Below are positions 1-8,336 of a DNA stretch of 24,080 nucleotides, one piece after another. The DNA lies in assembly GCA_020026035.1 (NCBI GenBank), contig JAHHRC010000012.1, positions 1 through 24,080 of the forward strand, written 5' to 3'. The notes under the pieces are model-generated. The model was not told the DNA's origin. It saw only the letters and a list, made by a program, of their open reading frames with translations, and did not search any database. The DNA is from Erysipelotrichaceae bacterium (GTDB lineage: Bacteria > Bacillota_I > Bacilli_A > Erysipelotrichales > Erysipelotrichaceae). Positions within the stretch are counted from its first letter, which is position 1, and every line of letters begins with the position of its first letter. The translations under genes and the position numbers were made by a program.

Positions 1-51
1 TCCCACCACCTAAAGGAAGTGGGTTTCCGCCATTACAAGGAGAATTTATGA
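1..51 (+). CDS. 3' end of an upstream gene, possibly [FeFe]-hydrogenase-like (partial)
   Basis: The first frame is open from the window edge and ends at a TGA that overlaps the next start codon in an ATGA arrangement. This is the usual sign of translational coupling in an operon. Only 16 residues are visible, ending SHHLKEVGFRHYKENL. The S-H-x(n)-H-Y pattern near the end resembles the C-terminal tail of iron-only hydrogenases. Genes for SpoIIE-type phosphatases like the next one are often found beside hydrogenase-like iron-sulfur proteins in clostridia. The reading frame is fairly secure because of the coupling. The hydrogenase assignment is inference from a very short tail plus context. Confidence 0.5.
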   Translation, partial: SHHLKEVGFRHYKENL

Positions 52-1232
52 ATAGTTTTGATCCATATATTCATATCGATGCGTACCATCGTTCCTTAAA
101 TAAATACAAAGAAGAGTTATGTGGTGACCGGGTGATGATCAAACGGTCAGATCGTTGTGTGGTCATGGTGTTATCGGATGGACTTGGGTCTGGTGTAAAG
201 GCGAATATCTTATCGACCCTTACATCGACGATTATTTCTGAGATGATCTTTTCGGGGATGGCGTTAAAGGATGCCGTAGAAACAATTACGGCGACGTTAC
301 CGGTTTGTAATGAGCGGGGGATTGCCTATTCGACCTTTACGATTGTGCAGGTATTTTACAATACGAATTGTTACATTGCGCAGTTTGATAATCCTTCGGT
401 TGTCTTAATGCGGGATGATGAGATTGTTCACTTAGAACAGGAAGAACATCTGATAAACAATAAAAAGATTTATATTTCGAAAACCCATGTGAAGGTCAAT
501 GACCGGATTGTGACCTTTAGTGATGGCGTCTTGCATGCTGGACTTGGTCTTACCTTGAATTTTGGTTGGGGCCAAGAAGAAGTAGAGCAGTTTTTGTTGG
601 ATATGACAACCAAGGATGATGATGCGAAGAAGATTACCGACTTAGTGCTTGCGAATGTGAATTATTTGTATGGTGGTAAGATGGGGGATGATTCAACGGT
701 TGCTTGTTTGAAGATTATTGAGGCCAAAGAGACAAGGATTATGGTTGGACCTCCGTACCGTAAGGAAGATGACGAAAAGGTTGTTCGAAAACTGATGGAA
801 GCCAGTGGCTATAAGATTTGTTGTGGTGGTACGACTTCGACGATTGTGTCTAGAGTTCTTGGGAAGGAATTAAAGACCTCGTTAGATTTTAAGTATGATC
901 TACCACCGATTGGTTGGATTGAAGGCTTAGATTTAGTGACGGAAGGGGTTATTACCTTACAGAAGGTGGCACGTATTGTGCGTGATGCGAGTCGTTCACA
1001 AGAGGCGTATGATGCTTGTTTGCTTACAAAAGAGACAGATGGGGCTAGCCTTCTTACGAAAATGTTGCTAGAATCGAGTCAAATTACTTTTATGGTAGGG
1101 TTGAGTGACAATCCGGCTCACAATGCGATTGCCTATTCTCCGATTTCGTTGAATGCGAAGATTCGGATTATGGAAGAGATTCAAGAACATTTGCTTACGA
1201 TGGGTAAGATTGTCACAATTGAAATGTATTAG
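48..1232 (+). CDS. SpoIIE-family PP2C-type serine phosphatase with an uncharacterised C-terminal region
   Basis: This protein of 394 residues has a PP2C/SpoIIE phosphatase fold in its first 225 or so residues. Metal-binding acidic motifs are visible: LSDGLGSG with Asp44, FSDGV with Asp159, and GDDST with Asp214/215. The family removes phosphate from Ser/Thr of partner proteins, often anti-sigma antagonists, with Mn or Mg. The remaining 170 residues (about 225-394) match no domain I can name. They contain a Gly/Thr-rich turn (CCGGTTST, near residue 260) that may bind a ligand. There is no membrane segment, so it is probably cytosolic. The start is set by AAGGAG at 37-42, five bases before the ATG, and the gene is coupled to the preceding one by ATGA. 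The gene next door looks hydrogenase-like, which suggests a role in redox or fermentative regulation, but the target is unknown. Confidence 0.85.
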   Translation: MNSFDPYIHIDAYHRSLNKYKEELCGDRVMIKRSDRCVVMVLSDGLGSGVKANILSTLTSTIISEMIFSGMALKDAVETITATLPVCNERGIAYSTFTIVQVFYNTNCYIAQFDNPSVVLMRDDEIVHLEQEEHLINNKKIYISKTHVKVNDRIVTFSDGVLHAGLGLTLNFGWGQEEVEQFLLDMTTKDDDAKKITDLVLANVNYLYGGKMGDDSTVACLKIIEAKETRIMVGPPYRKEDDEKVVRKLMEASGYKICCGGTTSTIVSRVLGKELKTSLDFKYDLPPIGWIEGLDLVTEGVITLQKVARIVRDASRSQEAYDACLLTKETDGASLLTKMLLESSQITFMVGLSDNPAHNAIAYSPISLNAKIRIMEEIQEHLLTMGKIVTIEMY

Positions 1233-1249
1233 GAAAGGGGATGTGTAGT

Positions 1250-1807
1250 ATGCCAAGATTACAACCGAGTGATTTGGAATGGATGAATAAGCCTTCGTTG
1301 TATTTAACCAATGGTGGTAAAGTGGTGATTGAAACAGAACCACATACGATGTTTCATCCAAAGAGTCAGAAGGTGAAGGAAGCCTTTGGTTTACAAGTTG
1401 AGCCGAAGGGGAGTTTTTCCTTCTCGTTGCGCATGGACTATGCATTCCAAAATATAGATGATGAGTGTGGAATCTTTTTAGAACGTGATGACAAACACTG
1501 GGTGACGCTTGCTTTAGTGAAGAAGGAAGATCGCCTAGAGCTTGCTTGCACCGTTTACAACAATGGCTATAAGGATCGATCTGTTCGTGAACTTGGGTCG
1601 GCGATTAGCTGGTTGTATCTGAAAGTTGTATACTGGAGGGGGAATGCGAGTTTCTATTATAGTTTCCATGGGGATACGTATATGCAAATACGGAACTTGC
1701 ATTTTGAAATGGACCAAAGTGAGGTACGAACGGGCTTGTATGCATGTTCGCTTCGAAACTCATTTTATGATGCGACATTTAATGAGATGTTGCTAGAAAG
1801 TATATAA
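1250..1807 (+). CDS. DUF1349-like concanavalin/beta-sandwich protein
   Basis: About 185 residues with the features of DUF1349: a run of aromatic beta-strands, KVVYWRGNASFYYS followed by GDTYMQIRNLHF, and the closing RTGLYACS. The family adopts a concanavalin-like jelly-roll and is presumed to bind carbohydrate; no catalytic role is known. There is no signal peptide, so it should be cytosolic. I chose the ATG at 1250 rather than the in-frame ATG at 1241. The AAAGGGG at 1234-1240 touches the earlier ATG but has a sensible nine-base spacing to the later one. It sits 17 bases after the phosphatase stop and ten bases before peptidase T, inside the same operon. Confidence 0.75.
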   Translation: MPRLQPSDLEWMNKPSLYLTNGGKVVIETEPHTMFHPKSQKVKEAFGLQVEPKGSFSFSLRMDYAFQNIDDECGIFLERDDKHWVTLALVKKEDRLELACTVYNNGYKDRSVRELGSAISWLYLKVVYWRGNASFYYSFHGDTYMQIRNLHFEMDQSEVRTGLYACSLRNSFYDATFNEMLLESI

Positions 1808-1817
1808 GAGGTTACTT

Positions 1818-3044
1818 ATGAGCGCAAAAGAACGTTTAATGAAGTATTGTATGATCGATACCCAATCCGATCCTACAAGTGAAACGACACCATCGACTTT
1901 GAAACAATTTGATTTAGCCAAGGTATTGGTTGAAGAGTTGAAAGAAGTCGGTGTAGATGATGTGGAGTTGGATGAGCATTGTTATATTTATGCCCATGTC
2001 AATGCGAATGTCGATCAAGAAGTACCGGTGGTTGGTTTTGTGGCCCATATGGATACGGCACCTGACTTTAGTGGAAAAGATGTAAAGCCTAGAATCATTG
2101 AAAACTATGATGGTAAAGACATTGTGTTAAATGAAACAGTTATTACGAAGGTGAAGGATTTCCCACAACTGAAACATGCGATTGGTAAGACGTTGATGGT
2201 GACCGATGGAAATACCTTGCTTGGAGCGGATGATAAGGCAGGAATTGCTAGTATTATGGAGGCTTTAGCGTATTTGCATGCGCATCCAGAAGTTCCACAT
2301 GGAAAGATTGCCATTGCCTTTACACCAGATGAAGAAATTGGTCGTGGTACGATTAAGTTTGATGTGTCAAAGTTTGGGGCGGATTTTGCCTATACGATGG
2401 ATGGCGATACGATTTCGGTGATGGCCGATGAGACTTTTAATGCGGCATATGCGAAGTTGAAGTTTAAGGGCTTTAGCATTCATCCTGGGGAAGCAAAGGA
2501 TAAGATGATCAATGCGGCAAGTGTTCTTTGTAAGTATTCAAGTCTTTTACCAGAACATGCAACACCTGAACATACAACAGGAAAAGATGGCTTTATTCAC
2601 TTAGTTGAGATGTCTGGAAATATTGAAGAGGCGTCTTGTTTGTATATTGTACGTGACCATGATCGTAGCAAGTTGGATGAAAAGCTTGGGTTGATGAGAA
2701 GCTTAGTGTCCTATTTGAATACGTATTATGGAAGTGATGTTGTTGAGATTGAAACTGGTTATAACTATCGCAATATGAAGGAAATCTTAGATCAGTATCC
2801 AAATGTTTCAAAGATTGCGGCGAAGTCGATTGAGGAACTTGGGTATGTTGTGAAGAATGTTCCGATTCGTGGTGGTACGGATGGAGCGGAATTAAGCTTC
2901 AAGGGTGTTCCGTGTCCAAACCTTGGTTGTGGAGGTGGAAACTTCCATGGTCGTTATGAATACTGTGTTGTGGAAGAGTTAGAAGATTCCAGTAAGCTTG
3001 TTTGTAAGATTATTGAGAATGTCTTGAAAGAGGGAAGTCTATGA
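1818..3044 (+). CDS. pepT: Peptidase T (aminotripeptidase)
   Basis: This 408-residue protein is full length for peptidase T, an M20-family zinc aminopeptidase that removes the N-terminal residue from tripeptides in the cytosol. The metal site is visible in order: HMDTAPD (His77, Asp79), GADDKAG (Asp138), the catalytic DEEIGRG (Glu172/173), MDGD (Asp195) and the C-terminal NFHGRYEY with the last His ligand. The PCPNLGCGGGNFHG stretch is typical of PepT rather than other M20 enzymes. A GAGG-type ribosome site lies just upstream. The stop overlaps the next start by four bases (ATGA), so the sugar kinase is translationally coupled. It probably recycles peptides taken up by oligopeptide transporters. 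Confidence 0.96.
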   Translation: MSAKERLMKYCMIDTQSDPTSETTPSTLKQFDLAKVLVEELKEVGVDDVELDEHCYIYAHVNANVDQEVPVVGFVAHMDTAPDFSGKDVKPRIIENYDGKDIVLNETVITKVKDFPQLKHAIGKTLMVTDGNTLLGADDKAGIASIMEALAYLHAHPEVPHGKIAIAFTPDEEIGRGTIKFDVSKFGADFAYTMDGDTISVMADETFNAAYAKLKFKGFSIHPGEAKDKMINAASVLCKYSSLLPEHATPEHTTGKDGFIHLVEMSGNIEEASCLYIVRDHDRSKLDEKLGLMRSLVSYLNTYYGSDVVEIETGYNYRNMKEILDQYPNVSKIAAKSIEELGYVVKNVPIRGGTDGAELSFKGVPCPNLGCGGGNFHGRYEYCVVEELEDSSKLVCKIIENVLKEGSL

Positions 3045-3967
3045 TTTGTACATGTACCTTAAATCCTTCGTTGGATTACTATTTGGAATTTGAAGAGTCG
3101 GTTCAAGAAGGAAAGACGAATCGTTCGACTTTGGAATACTATGAAGCTGGTGGAAAGGGAATCAATGTGTCGATTGTGTTGAACAATCTATTAATTCCAA
3201 CACGTGCCTTTGGCTTCCTTGGTGGGTTTTCAAGAGAGTTTTATATTAAGTTATTGCAAAAGTATGAGTATGTACGGCCAAACTTTACGTACATTGAAGG
3301 GCATACGCGGATCAATGTGAAGGTACAAGACCATGATGTGGCTACGGCATTGAATGCGGCTGGGCCTTATATTACCGATCAAGATATGAAGAATTTGTAC
3401 GAGAAGGCCGATCGTTTGGATGAAGGGGATTACTTTGTCTTAGGTGGTACGTGTCAATCGTATTTGAAGGAAGATGTGGAAAAGATGATCATCAATTGTA
3501 TTCACAATGATGTGCGTGTTTGTTTGGATTCGGATTGTGACTTGATGTATGATCTTTTAGAACATAAGCCATTTATGGTAAAGACAACAAGTAGTGAATT
3601 GTGTGCGCATAAGAATGTTGAAGAGACATTTGAACATACCGTAGAAGCTTGTAAAGAGATGTATGCTTTAGGTGCACGTCATGTCTTAGCGGTCTATGAT
3701 AAGAAACAGGCGATTCTTGTGTGTGAAAGTGGTGTCTATGTGACAAAACTTCTTCGTCAACAAAAAGCGGTTTCGATGGTTGGGGCAAGTGATGCCTTGA
3801 CGGCTGGATTCTTAATGAATTACTTGCGTAGTAGTGATCCGGTGGATTCGTTTAAGTTTGGATCTTGTTGCGGAGTGGCGACGGCGTATTCAAAGGGTCT
3901 TGCAACACGAGAAAAGATTGATTCCTTCTACAGTGATGTGGAAGTAGAGTTGCTACAAGAAGCTTAG
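3041..3967 (+). CDS. PfkB-family hexose kinase, 1-phosphofructokinase-like
   Basis: The 308 residues follow the 1-phosphofructokinase/tagatose-6-phosphate kinase branch of the PfkB (ribokinase) family, which phosphorylates a sugar phosphate with ATP. Visible motifs are TLNPSLDYY at the N terminus, the AGGKGINVS substrate loop (residues 36-44), FGFLGGF (57-63) and the catalytic loop GASD at 248-251 with Asp251 as the base. Two places depart from the usual consensus. The KPNxxEL motif reads KTTSSEL (181-187), and the anion-hole GAGD reads GASD. The enzyme may therefore have a different substrate or lower activity. No PTS gene is adjacent, so the true substrate cannot be read from context. It is the last gene of its operon; the terminator hairpin starts inside its final codons. 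Confidence 0.85.
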   Translation: MICTCTLNPSLDYYLEFEESVQEGKTNRSTLEYYEAGGKGINVSIVLNNLLIPTRAFGFLGGFSREFYIKLLQKYEYVRPNFTYIEGHTRINVKVQDHDVATALNAAGPYITDQDMKNLYEKADRLDEGDYFVLGGTCQSYLKEDVEKMIINCIHNDVRVCLDSDCDLMYDLLEHKPFMVKTTSSELCAHKNVEETFEHTVEACKEMYALGARHVLAVYDKKQAILVCESGVYVTKLLRQQKAVSMVGASDALTAGFLMNYLRSSDPVDSFKFGSCCGVATAYSKGLATREKIDSFYSDVEVELLQEA

Positions 3968-3988
3968 GAAACTAGGCTTTTTCTTTTT
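3960..3988 (+). terminator. Rho-independent terminator closing the pepT/pfkB operon
   Basis: An eight-base-pair stem, AAGCTTAG (3960-3967) with CTAGGCTT (3972-3979), encloses a GAAA tetraloop and runs into TTTTTCTTTTT. The stem has one wobble pair and includes the TAG stop of the kinase gene. Confidence 0.9.
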
Positions 3989-4014
3989 GAATTCTGAATC
4001 TTGTGTGAAGATGT

Positions 4015-4042
4015 AAGACAAGTTGGTATTTTTGCGTATAAT
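4015..4042 (+). promoter_or_regulatory. Sigma-A-type promoter of the thioredoxin-like gene
   Basis: TATAAT at 4037-4042 is a perfect -10 box. AAGACA at 4015-4020 is a 4/6 match to the -35 consensus at 16-base spacing. The predicted start of transcription, near 4049, is only a few bases before the GGAGG ribosome site at 4051. Confidence 0.7.
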
Positions 4043-4061
4043 AGGTACATGGAGGTTTTTT

Positions 4062-4721
4062 ATGAGTAAAAGTCGTAAGTATACAGTGATTGCACTTGTG
4101 ATCATTGGAATTAGTTTAATTGTGTATAGTTTGAAGATGTCGATGGATCAAAAGGTTGTCGAAGATGTTTCAAAGGAAGTTTTGAAAGAGACGGTGACGA
4201 TTGAAAATCCGGTGAAGTTAAATATCTTGGATGAACATCCAGATATGAGTGGGTATATGTATTTAGAAGATGAAAATCCAAACTTTGAAGAGATTACGAT
4301 TGCCGAAACGTTGCGTTTGTTTGATGAAAAGGGTTCTGCAGTGATTGTGTTATCAAGTGATCGTTGTCCTTGGTGTGAGGTTGCGATTCCGGTATTGAAT
4401 GAAGTTTCAAAGGAATTAGGGCAAGTGGTGTATTATGTCAATGCCGCAAGTCCTTACAATGTGTCCAGTACGGAAGAAAAGGCACAGATGATTGATCGTT
4501 TGACAAAGGAATTAGATCCTGTTCTTGAAGAAGAGGAAAATGGGGAGAAAACCTTGTATATTCCCCTTGTTGTAGGAATTAAGGATGGGGTTCCAGTGAA
4601 GGGGCATGTCGCACTTGTTGAAGGTGTTGAAAGTGATGAGATGGGTCCTAAGTTAACGGAAGCGCAAAAAGAAGAATTGAAAGAGATTTATCGTGATTTG
4701 TTTAAGGCTGTTAGTAAGTAA
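4062..4721 (+). CDS. Membrane-anchored thioredoxin-like protein (CPWC active site)
   Basis: From the ATG at 4062 (GGAGG at 4051-4055, six bases before it) this gives 219 residues. An upstream in-frame start near 4023 would lie ahead of the -10 box and is excluded. Residues 7-24 are a hydrophobic signal-anchor after a basic SKSRK N terminus. A charged linker follows, then a thioredoxin-like domain with the redox motif CPWC at 102-105 (SSDRCPWCEVAIPVL) and a strand-turn ending in IPLVVGIKDG. The Pro before the last strand (YIPLVV) fits the thioredoxin cis-Pro position. It probably exchanges disulfides on the outer face of the membrane, but the partner is unknown. It forms its own transcription unit between a promoter and a terminator. 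Confidence 0.85.
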   Translation: MSKSRKYTVIALVIIGISLIVYSLKMSMDQKVVEDVSKEVLKETVTIENPVKLNILDEHPDMSGYMYLEDENPNFEEITIAETLRLFDEKGSAVIVLSSDRCPWCEVAIPVLNEVSKELGQVVYYVNAASPYNVSSTEEKAQMIDRLTKELDPVLEEEENGEKTLYIPLVVGIKDGVPVKGHVALVEGVESDEMGPKLTEAQKEELKEIYRDLFKAVSK

Positions 4722-4733
4722 GCAGCCTTTTTT
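4704..4733 (+). terminator. Rho-independent terminator after the thioredoxin-like gene
   Basis: A perfect seven-base stem, AAGGCTG (4704-4710) and CAGCCTT (4723-4729), with a 12-base loop is followed by a run of six T. The stop codon of the thioredoxin-like gene lies in the loop. Confidence 0.85.
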
Positions 4734-4761
4734 GATGGATGTTTTGTTTTGTGTGTATAAT
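4732..4761 (+). promoter_or_regulatory. Sigma-A-type promoter of the GNAT-cls-amidase-patatin-HAD operon
   Basis: TTGATG (4732-4737), an 18-base spacer and a perfect TATAAT (4756-4761). The -35 begins in the T-run of the preceding terminator, so the two units are packed end to end. Confidence 0.7.
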
Positions 4762-4778
4762 AGGGCAAGGTGAAGACG

Positions 4779-5237
4779 ATGTGGATGCGATTCTTTCATA
4801 AAAATGAAGATGTCATTGGGGATGTTGTAGATGTAAGACTGGAACGGAAGTTTGTTGCGTGTCGGTATAATCGCTATGTGCCATCGTTTTGTTTTGGGAT
4901 TTACTTGCATGATTCAAAAACGCGTGTAGGGTCTTGTGATTTGCGCGTTGGAATGAATGATGAGTTGTATTATGCTGGAAATATTGGTTATGAGATTGAT
5001 GAAGATTTCCGGGGAAATAAGTATGCCTATTATGCAGGGGTATTGTTGTTGGAAGTGGCGATGAGACAGGGGATGAAGGAAGTGTTAGTTACCTGTTCGC
5101 CTGAGAATGTTGCGAGTCGTAAAACAATTGAACGAATGGGAGGTTGTTTTGTGGAGTGTGTGGATGTGCCAAAGTCGCATTGGTTGGTACGTCGAAACGA
5201 AGCGGTAAAAGAGATTTATCGAATTGTATTGAAGTAG
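4779..5237 (+). CDS. GNAT-family N-acetyltransferase
   Basis: About 152 residues with a GNAT fold. A strand with GNIGYEIDEDFRGNKYA carries the acetyl-CoA pyrophosphate loop (R-G-N-K-Y-A), then comes the helix AGVLLLEVAMRQGM, the strand EVLVTCSPEN and the closing helix-turn ASRKTIERMGG. This pattern is closest to RimJ/RimL-like protein or small-molecule acetyltransferases; the substrate cannot be told. I prefer the ATG at 4779, with AAGGTGA (4767-4773) as ribosome site. The GTG at 4770 is in frame but lies within about two bases of the predicted transcription start. It is first in an operon of five genes, 15 bases before cardiolipin synthase. Confidence 0.85.
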   Translation: MWMRFFHKNEDVIGDVVDVRLERKFVACRYNRYVPSFCFGIYLHDSKTRVGSCDLRVGMNDELYYAGNIGYEIDEDFRGNKYAYYAGVLLLEVAMRQGMKEVLVTCSPENVASRKTIERMGGCFVECVDVPKSHWLVRRNEAVKEIYRIVLK

Positions 5238-5252
5238 AAAGGGTCAGGGAAT

Positions 5253-6776
5253 ATGCGGAATTTAGTTCGAATCTTAACGAGTCGATTGATTGCGGTCATT
5301 GTCTTGATTGCTTTGCAGATATGGGTTTTAACGATGTCGATCTGGGGCGTTGCCTTGTATTACTCGATTATGGGGTATTTGGAGGTGTTCTCGATTGCCT
5401 TAGCGATTTATGTGGTAAACAAGGATGAAGATCCATCGTATAAGATTGCTTGGATTGTGACGATTTTAGTATTACCAGTATTTGGTGGCTTGTTGTATGT
5501 GTTATGTGCGGGGCGTAAGATGCCTAAGAAGTTGTATAAGGGTACAACGCGTGCAAGCAAGCGGATGCGTCATTTGTTACAACAAGAGGATGAAGTGTTA
5601 GAGTTGGTTCAAAAGGATGGATTAGAGCGGGTATTTCATTATGGGTTGAAGGTGAGTGATTTCCCGATTTATCAGAATACGAAGTCGACGTATTTTGCAA
5701 GTGGGGAAGAGTTCTTTCCGGTATTCTTAGAGGCGTTACGATCGGCGAAACATTTTATTTTCTTAGAATACTTCATCATTGAAGAAGGGTCTTGTTGGGA
5801 TGAGATTCTTGAAGTGTTACTTGAGAAAGTGCAAGAGGGTGTTGAAGTGAAGCTTGTGTATGATGATATGGGTTGTATGGATAAGTTGCCGTATCATTAT
5901 TCGAAGAAGTTGAATGAGATGGGAATTGAGACGTATCGGTTTAATAAGTTGCGTCCGAATTTGATTGTGCAGATGAATAACCGTGACCATCGTAAGATTT
6001 GTGTGATTGATAATCGGATTGGGTTTACCGGGGGAATTAATTTAGCAGATGAATATATGAATCGGATTGAGCGCTTTGGCTATTGGCGGGATTCGGCAAT
6101 TAAGATTGAAGGGCAAGCGGTTTGGAGTTTGACGGTGATGTTTTTGGGGATGTATTCGTATTTAAAGAATGACGATGATGCGATTGATTACCAAAGGTAT
6201 CAATTGGACTATGACTATACAGGCTATGATGGGTTGTATCAGCCATTTAGTGATACGCCAACCGATGATGCAGATGTTGCATTAGGGATGCATATGAATG
6301 TTGTAAACTTCGCAAAGAAGTATGTATACATTGATACGCCGTATTTGATTTTGAATGACAATATGCGTTCTGCGCTTTGTATGGCGGCTAAAAATGGTGT
6401 GGATGTAAGGATTCTTGTGCCGGGAATTCCGGATAAGATTTTTGCCTATAATATGACGAAACATAATTATTGGTCATTGCTTGAAAGTGGCGTTCGTATT
6501 TATGAATATACACCTGGGTTTAATCATACGAAGGCGATGGTGTGTGATGATTGTTTGGGTATTGTTGGTTCGGTGAATACGGATTATCGAAGTTATTATT
6601 TGCACTTTGAAGATGGGATTTTGATGTATGATTCAAAGAGTATTGAAACGATGAAGGAAGTTTTCTTAGAGTCGTTAGAGAAAAGTAGTGAAGTCAGTCT
6701 TGATGTGATGATGAAAACGCCTTGGGTGGTACGGATCTTTCGGGCGTTGTTGCACCTAGTTGCACCACTATTCTAG
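5253..6776 (+). CDS. cls: Cardiolipin synthase (phospholipase D superfamily)
   Basis: At 507 residues this is full length for bacterial cardiolipin synthase, which joins two phosphatidylglycerols into cardiolipin and glycerol at the membrane. Two N-terminal membrane segments (about residues 8-28 and 33-55) are followed by a third hydrophobic stretch near 65-85 and a cytosolic catalytic part. The two HKD motifs are seen as DHRKICVID (His near 246), followed by GFTGGINLADEY, and as NHTKAMVCDD (His near 424), followed by GSVNTDYRS. Both are intact, so the enzyme should be active. The start ATG is preceded by AAAGGG at 5238-5243. It ends eight bases before the amidase gene. Confidence 0.95.
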   Translation: MRNLVRILTSRLIAVIVLIALQIWVLTMSIWGVALYYSIMGYLEVFSIALAIYVVNKDEDPSYKIAWIVTILVLPVFGGLLYVLCAGRKMPKKLYKGTTRASKRMRHLLQQEDEVLELVQKDGLERVFHYGLKVSDFPIYQNTKSTYFASGEEFFPVFLEALRSAKHFIFLEYFIIEEGSCWDEILEVLLEKVQEGVEVKLVYDDMGCMDKLPYHYSKKLNEMGIETYRFNKLRPNLIVQMNNRDHRKICVIDNRIGFTGGINLADEYMNRIERFGYWRDSAIKIEGQAVWSLTVMFLGMYSYLKNDDDAIDYQRYQLDYDYTGYDGLYQPFSDTPTDDADVALGMHMNVVNFAKKYVYIDTPYLILNDNMRSALCMAAKNGVDVRILVPGIPDKIFAYNMTKHNYWSLLESGVRIYEYTPGFNHTKAMVCDDCLGIVGSVNTDYRSYYLHFEDGILMYDSKSIETMKEVFLESLEKSSEVSLDVMMKTPWVVRIFRALLHLVAPLF

Positions 6777-6784
6777 AGGTGAAT

Positions 6785-7468
6785 ATGGATAAGAGTGAAA
6801 AGAATTTGGTTTGGATTTTTGTCGCACTTGGGATTTGTTTTGTGATAGGGTGTGCATTTTTGTTTACCAAAGAAAAGAAGATTGAAGAAATAGAGATGGC
6901 CAAGGTTGTACATACAGAAAATCTTGAAGTGGATTTGGTGAATGGGATTTCGGTTGAACACGCGTATGTGCCTTATGATTCAAGACGCCGGCCTGGAGAA
7001 GTACGAGAGATTTTGTATATAACGATTCATGAAACGGATAATCGTAGAAGTGGGTCGGGTGCGGATGCGCATAAGAATTTTCTTTCTGGAAATAATACCG
7101 ATATTACGGGTTGGCATTATACGGTGGATGATGGAAGTATTGTGCATCATATACCGGACAATGAGATTGCCTGGAATGCAGGAGATGGAAGAAGTGAGCT
7201 TGGTGGCAATATGAATGGGATTGGCATTGAGATGTGTGTCAATGTGGATAACGATTATGAAAAGACGGTGGAAAATACCGTGGCTCTTGTCGTAGCGTTA
7301 TTAAGAGCGTATGATTTAGAACCGAAGGATGTTCGTTTTCATGAGGACTTTATGAATAAGGAATGTCCGCATCGGTTGATTAGTGAAGGGCGTTTGGATG
7401 ACTTTTATAGGATGGTCATTGAGGCGTATTCGAAGAATCAATTTGTTGAGATGGAAGAGGTAGAATAA
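6785..7468 (+). CDS. N-acetylmuramoyl-L-alanine amidase (Amidase_2 type), membrane-anchored or secreted
   Basis: From the ATG at 6785 (AGAGG at 6775-6779) the protein has 227 residues. The same frame is open further upstream inside cls, but no ribosome site supports an earlier start. Residues 8-27 form a hydrophobic signal-anchor after DKSEKN. The catalytic domain (about 55-215) shows the T7-lysozyme/PGRP-type zinc site: IHETDN with His82, RFHEDF with His186, and KECPHR with Cys194; TGWHYTVDD and NGIGIEM complete the fold. Such enzymes cut the bond between N-acetylmuramic acid and L-Ala of the stem peptide. No cell-wall-binding repeats are present. It acts outside the membrane, in keeping with the lipid-related neighbours. 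Confidence 0.92.
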   Translation: MDKSEKNLVWIFVALGICFVIGCAFLFTKEKKIEEIEMAKVVHTENLEVDLVNGISVEHAYVPYDSRRRPGEVREILYITIHETDNRRSGSGADAHKNFLSGNNTDITGWHYTVDDGSIVHHIPDNEIAWNAGDGRSELGGNMNGIGIEMCVNVDNDYEKTVENTVALVVALLRAYDLEPKDVRFHEDFMNKECPHRLISEGRLDDFYRMVIEAYSKNQFVEMEEVE

Positions 7469-7469
7469 G

Positions 7470-8330
7470 ATGGATCGTATTGGTTTGGTGTTAGAAGGCG
7501 GTGGTATGCGTGGTGCGTATACGGCTGGGGCTTTGAAGTGGTTGAATGATCATCATATTTCCTTTGATTACAATGTGGGAATTTCCAGTGGTGCGGTTTA
7601 TTTGATTTGTTATCTTTTGAAGAATGAAGAAGCGGCGTATCATATGGCGATTGACTATGCAGGTGATAAGGATACGGTAGGTATTCGAGCAATTATGAAA
7701 GAGGGCTACTATGTGGCTTATAAGCATTTGTTTAACGATTGCTTGAAGAAAAAAGACAAGATTTCTATGGAGCCATTGAAAGCGCAAGATGTGGATATGG
7801 AACTTGGGTGTTACGACTTAGAACAAGGGCGTACGGTGTATTTTAAGACCAAGGAACTGGATGAAGACTTGGTGTTATTACGGGCGGCTTGTTCGTTACC
7901 GATTGTGTCTGAGACGGTTGAGTTTGAAGGGCGTAAGTTGATTGATGGTGGTTTAACGAAGATGATTCCGATTGAACGTTCGATTGAGCGTGGTTGTACA
8001 AAGCATTTTGTGATTACCACAAAGCCAGAAGGGTATGTTCGTAAGGAAGCTTCGGGATTTATGAAGTGGTTGATGAAGATGTGGTATAAGGAGTATCCAC
8101 AAGAGTATAACGATTATGCGATTCGTCATATCAACTACAATAAGCAAATGGATTTGATTCAATCCTTGCAAGAAGAAGGCAAGGCGTATATGGTTCGTCC
8201 AAGTAAGACGATTAAGGTGTCGCGTTTTAGTGGCGATCCTAAGAATTTGATCGAATTGTATGAGTTAGGATATAGCGATATGGAAGCGCAAAAGGATGCG
8301 ATTTATGCATTCTTAGGAAAGAAGAGGTAG
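7470..8330 (+). CDS. Patatin-like phospholipase (YjjU-type)
   Basis: The 286 residues carry all patatin elements: the oxyanion loop EGGGMRGAYTAGAL (residues 9-22), the nucleophile elbow GISSG with Ser39, and the catalytic Asp159 in IDGGLTKMIP. The layout and length fit the bacterial YjjU/RssA-like group of Ser-Asp dyad acyl hydrolases, predicted to release fatty acids from lipids; the natural substrate is not known for most. It has no signal peptide. The start lies one base after the amidase stop, with the ribosome site GGAAGAGG inside the amidase coding sequence, so the pair is coupled. The HAD gene follows after six bases. Confidence 0.93.
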   Translation: MDRIGLVLEGGGMRGAYTAGALKWLNDHHISFDYNVGISSGAVYLICYLLKNEEAAYHMAIDYAGDKDTVGIRAIMKEGYYVAYKHLFNDCLKKKDKISMEPLKAQDVDMELGCYDLEQGRTVYFKTKELDEDLVLLRAACSLPIVSETVEFEGRKLIDGGLTKMIPIERSIERGCTKHFVITTKPEGYVRKEASGFMKWLMKMWYKEYPQEYNDYAIRHINYNKQMDLIQSLQEEGKAYMVRPSKTIKVSRFSGDPKNLIELYELGYSDMEAQKDAIYAFLGKKR

Positions 8331-8336
8331 TTTGAT

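Noticed and set aside
5144..5428. 94-codon + frame spanning the GNAT end and cls start
   Set aside because: It is out of frame with two convincing genes and has no ribosome site or recognisable product.
6722..6784. Upstream extension of the amidase into cls
   Set aside because: The extra residues are a frame-shifted copy of the cls end, and the signal-anchor begins properly at the ATG at 6785.
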